Below are positions 8,019-9,981 of a stretch of DNA of 9,981 nucleotides, in pieces; within the stretch, counting starts at the first letter, position 1; each line of letters opens with the position of its first letter. The position numbers and the translations under genes are program-made. The notes under the pieces were generated by a model, which saw only the letters and a program-made list of their open reading frames with translations, did no database searches and had not been told where the DNA came from. The DNA comes from an uncultured Roseburia sp. (GTDB lineage Bacteria; Bacillota; Clostridia; Lachnospirales; Lachnospiraceae), in NCBI GenBank assembly GCA_947057405.1, contig CAMSEJ010000061.1, positions 1-9,981 of the forward strand. Reading direction: 5' to 3'.

Positions 8019-9209
8019 TTATTTTATCAGCGCAACCGTTTCCCGGCAAATCGCCAGTTCTTCATTGGTCGGCACCAAAAGCGCCGTAACCTTGGAATCC
8101 GCGGTGGAAAGGCGTACTTCCTCCCCGCGCGTTCTGTTCGCTTCTTCGTCTAACGTCATGCCAAGATAGCCGAGATAGCCGCAGATCTTTGCGCGCACCT
8201 TCCCGTCGTTTTCCCCGACGCCCGCGGTAAAGCAAATCACATCCACGCCGTTCATCGCCGCGGCATAAGATCCGATATATTTTGCCGCCCGGTAACAAAA
8301 AGCGTCCACTGCCGCTTTTGCGCGCCCGTTCCCTTCTTCCGACGCCTGATCCAGATCGCGGAAATCACTCGATACGCCGGACAGGCCGTATACGCCGGAT
8401 TCTTTATTTAATACCTTTACAATCCCTTCCAGATCCAGATTTTCTTTCTTTGCCAGAAATTCCACGGCGGAAGGATCGATATCGCCGGAACGCGTCCCCA
8501 TAATCAGCCCCTCGAGCGGGGAAAGCCCCATGGAAGTATCCACGGATTTGCCGTTCTTTACGGCGCAGATGCTCGCGCCGTTGCCCAGATGGCAGACAAT
8601 GGTTTTTAAGCTGTCATACGGCCTGCCCAGCAGTTCGGCCGCGCGCTTTGACACATAGCTGTGGCTCGTTCCGTGGAACCCGTATTTGCGGACCTTGTAT
8701 TTTTCATAATATTCATACGGCAAGCCGTAAAGATATGCCTCCTGCGGCATCGTCTGGTGGAACGCGGTATCAAATACGGCCGCCATCGGCACGTCTTTTA
8801 ATACCTGTCTGCAGGCGCGAATGCCGATCAGGTTTGCCGGATTGTGGAGCGGCGCAAGATCGGAGCATTCCTCTACCGCCTGAATCACTTCTTCATCAAT
8901 CAAAATAGAATTTGCAAACTTCTCACCGCCGTGTACGACCCGGTGCCCGACTGCGTCGATTTCATCCAGGCTCTTTAAAACGCCGGATTTTTCATTGACC
9001 AGCGCGTCAAGCACCATGCGAACCGCTTCGGTATGCGTCGGCATGGGCGATTCCGTAATCTCCTTCTCGCCGCCCTTCGGCTGGTACACAAGCCTGCCGT
9101 CAATGCCAATCCGCTCGCAAAGCCCTTTTGCAAGCACTTCTTCGCTCTCTGCATGGATCACCTGATATTTTAACGAAGAACTGCCGCAATTAATGACTAA
9201 TACATTCAT
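8019..9209 (-). CDS. ackA: Acetate kinase
   Basis: Catalyses acetyl phosphate + ADP = acetate + ATP, the substrate-level phosphorylation step of acetate fermentation, in the cytoplasm; its usual partner is phosphotransacetylase (Pta), not present in this window. The protein is 396 residues, normal for the family, with the ASKHA fold signatures: NCGSSSLK at 7-14 (acetokinase signature), GHRVVHGGEKF (88-98), FDTAFHQTMP (146-155), YGFHGTSHSYVS (176-187), HLGNGAS (207-213) and GTRSGDIDPS (238-247). Residues corresponding to the studied Methanosarcina active site are present one position earlier: N7, R90, D147, H179, R240 and E383. The start is the ATG at 9209. The Shine-Dalgarno AAGGAG lies 9 nt before it but abuts the alternative ATG at 9218, which would leave no spacing. 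A sigma-A-type promoter lies upstream, and the gene is divergent from tmcAL. Confidence 0.97.
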   Translation of the reverse strand: MNVLVINCGSSSLKYQVIHAESEEVLAKGLCERIGIDGRLVYQPKGGEKEITESPMPTHTEAVRMVLDALVNEKSGVLKSLDEIDAVGHRVVHGGEKFANSILIDEEVIQAVEECSDLAPLHNPANLIGIRACRQVLKDVPMAAVFDTAFHQTMPQEAYLYGLPYEYYEKYKVRKYGFHGTSHSYVSKRAAELLGRPYDSLKTIVCHLGNGASICAVKNGKSVDTSMGLSPLEGLIMGTRSGDIDPSAVEFLAKKENLDLEGIVKVLNKESGVYGLSGVSSDFRDLDQASEEGNGRAKAAVDAFCYRAAKYIGSYAAAMNGVDVICFTAGVGENDGKVRAKICGYLGYLGMTLDEEANRTRGEEVRLSTADSKVTALLVPTNEELAICRETVALIK

Positions 9210-9218
9210 GCTTTCCAT

Positions 9219-9224
9219 CTCCTT
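9219..9224 (-). promoter_or_regulatory. ackA ribosome binding site that decides the start
   Basis: AAGGAG on the minus strand. It is 9 nt upstream of the ATG at 9209 (MNVLVINCG) and directly adjacent (0 nt) to the in-frame ATG at 9218. The downstream ATG is therefore the real start, matching the usual MNVLVINCGSSS-type N-terminus of acetate kinases. Confidence 0.8.
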
Positions 9225-9255
9225 ATTTTTATTTTATTTTTAAACATATAAAAAA

Positions 9256-9284
9256 AGTATAAACCTTTTTTTTATGGTAAACAA
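9256..9284 (-). promoter_or_regulatory. Likely sigma-A promoter of ackA
   Basis: On the minus strand, TTGTTT (-35, 9284-9279) is followed by a 17-bp A-rich spacer and TATACT (-10, 9261-9256). Transcription would start near 9249, giving a leader of about 40 nt before the ackA ATG at 9209. Spacing is ideal and five of six -10 bases match the consensus. No operator, cre-like site or riboswitch is evident. Confidence 0.6.
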
Positions 9285-9386
9285 TGTTAAATGGCGATTT
9301 TTCTGTATTTATTTGAAAACAAAATTACCGCTGCCTTTAATCGGGTTTCGGCACGCACAAAAATGCTGTCCTTTTCCCGAAAAACA

Positions 9387-9395
9387 TGCTATACT
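9387..9395 (+). promoter_or_regulatory. Possible extended -10 promoter of tmcAL
   Basis: TGCTATACT is an extended -10 element (TGn followed by TATACT) on the plus strand. No good -35 lies 16-18 bp upstream, consistent with the extended -10 type. A start near 9402 would give a leader of roughly 28 nt. The ribosome binding site AGGAG (9417-9421) lies 8 nt before the tmcAL ATG. The stretch from 9285 to 9386, between the two divergent promoters, shows nothing else I can identify. Confidence 0.5.
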
Positions 9396-9429
9396 CACCC
9401 TATTACAAAACCGGACAGGAGCATCCCAA

Positions 9430-9935
9430 ATGAAAACCATCGGCATTATCGCAGAATACAATCCCTTCCACAACGGCCACGCATACCACATCCGAACGGC
9501 AAAAGAAGCCTTTTGCGCAGACCGCGTAATTATAGCCATGAGCGGCAACTTCGTCCAGCGCGGCGCCCCCGCCATAACGGACAAATTCAGCCGCACCGCA
9601 GCCGCGCTCCAAAACGGTGCGGATTTTGTGTTTGAAATCCCAACCGTTTTTGCAACCGCATCCGCCGAATCCTTCGCGGCTGCCGGCATCGCCTTATTCG
9701 ATGCGCTCGGCTGTGTCGACGCGGTCAGCTTTGGCTGTGAAACGCCGAATCTGACGCTTCTGTCCCAAATCGCGGACATTCTCGCAAACGAACCGGCGGA
9801 CTATAAAAAAAGCCTGTCCGCACACTTAAAAAAAGGAGAACCGTTTCCCGCCGCCCGCGAAAGGGCGCTCCTCGCCTGCCAAAACGCACGCAGCCTGTCC
9901 GCCTGTCCGCCGGATGAGCTTGCCGCGCTGCTTTC
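9430..9935 (+). CDS. tmcAL: tRNA(Met) cytidine acetate ligase, N-terminal part
   Basis: TmcAL (YlbM in Bacillus) uses ATP and acetate to form N4-acetylcytidine at the wobble position (C34) of elongator tRNA-Met, improving AUG decoding accuracy. Only the first 168 complete codons are present; the family is usually about 400 residues, so more than half is lost at the library fragment end, not by mutation. The N-terminal nucleotidyltransferase fold is clear: GIIAEYNPFHNGH (5-17) holds the HxGH-type ATP-binding motif (H14, G16, H17), and SGNFVQRGAPA (38-48) followed by DKFSR (51-55) is diagnostic for the family. The start at 9430 has AGGAG 8 nt upstream and gives the canonical N-terminus; the frame is open further upstream to 9274 but without family similarity. 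It is divergent from ackA and is the only plus-strand gene. Its codons end mostly in C, unlike the G-ending preference of the minus-strand genes. The residues after L168-S169 in the open frame are adapter-encoded. Confidence 0.95.
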
Positions 9936-9981
9936 AGATCGGAAGAGCACACGTCTGAACTCCAGTCACATGGCATGATCT
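9936..9981 (+). other. Illumina TruSeq-type i7 adapter (non-biological)
   Basis: Bases 9936-9969 match the read-2-side TruSeq adapter (AGATCGGAAGAGCACACG onward), 9970-9977 (ATGGCATG) occupy the 8-base i7 index position, and 9978-9981 (ATCT) begin the following flow-cell segment. Translating it in the tmcAL frame gives DRKSTRLNSSH, and the reverse strand gives WSSDVCSSDL. Both are adapter translations, not protein. The insert ends at 9935; base 9936 could equally be the A-tail. Confidence 0.98.

Noticed and set aside
9210..9429. Possible riboswitch or structured leader in the ackA-tmcAL divergent region
   Set aside because: Both predicted leaders are short (about 40 and 28 nt) and I see no conserved aptamer-like pairing; the region is A/T-rich with two plausible promoters.
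9725..9976. A minus-strand frame starting MPCDWSSDVCSSDL
   Set aside because: Its N-terminus is a translation of the Illumina adapter and the rest is antisense to tmcAL.

Overview
This window is one library molecule. It carries Illumina TruSeq-type adapter sequence at both ends (1-49 and 9936-9981), so the biological insert is 50-9935 (9,886 bp). Both terminal genes are cut by library fragmentation, not by biology. The insert looks like an ordinary chromosomal segment of a low-to-mid GC Gram-positive bacterium (Bacillota, probably class Clostridia; a Lachnospiraceae-like anaerobe is my best guess). The reasons are AddAB in place of RecBCD, a TmcAL/YlbM-type tRNA acetate ligase, strong AGGAGG-type ribosome binding sites, and acetate kinase as a central catabolic enzyme. 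I cannot name a species from the sequence alone.

Layout, left to right. Minus strand: addA (50-3595, missing its last few dozen residues) and addB (3595-7026), overlapping by one base (TGATG). Together they encode the helicase-nuclease that processes double-strand ends for RecA. A 254-bp gap upstream of addB holds an exactly 100-bp nested inverted repeat (7052-7151), which resembles a small non-autonomous transposable element or a leader hairpin. The gap also holds a short coding-looking stretch (7164-7280) that follows the next gene in the same frame. Next come an AIM24/TIGR00266-family gene (7281-7958) and ackA, acetate kinase (8019-9209). These two are 60 bp apart with no visible terminator between them, so they are probably co-transcribed. 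A 220-bp divergent promoter region (9210-9429) separates ackA from the only plus-strand gene, tmcAL (9430-9935, 5' portion only), which encodes the enzyme that makes N4-acetylcytidine at the wobble base of elongator tRNA-Met.

Functional themes. One is DNA-end repair (addAB). The other is acetate: AckA interconverts acetate and acetyl phosphate, and TmcAL consumes acetate directly, so the divergent pair shares a metabolite. The plus strand is C-rich throughout. Minus-strand genes favour G-ending codons and tmcAL strongly favours C-ending codons, which fits replication-strand skew with the four minus-strand genes on the leading strand.

I see no exotic or undescribed multigene system, no RNA genes, no CRISPR array and no complete insertion sequence. 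The most interesting unexplained items are the 100-bp palindromic element directly upstream of addB and the small in-frame ORF behind the AIM24-family gene.
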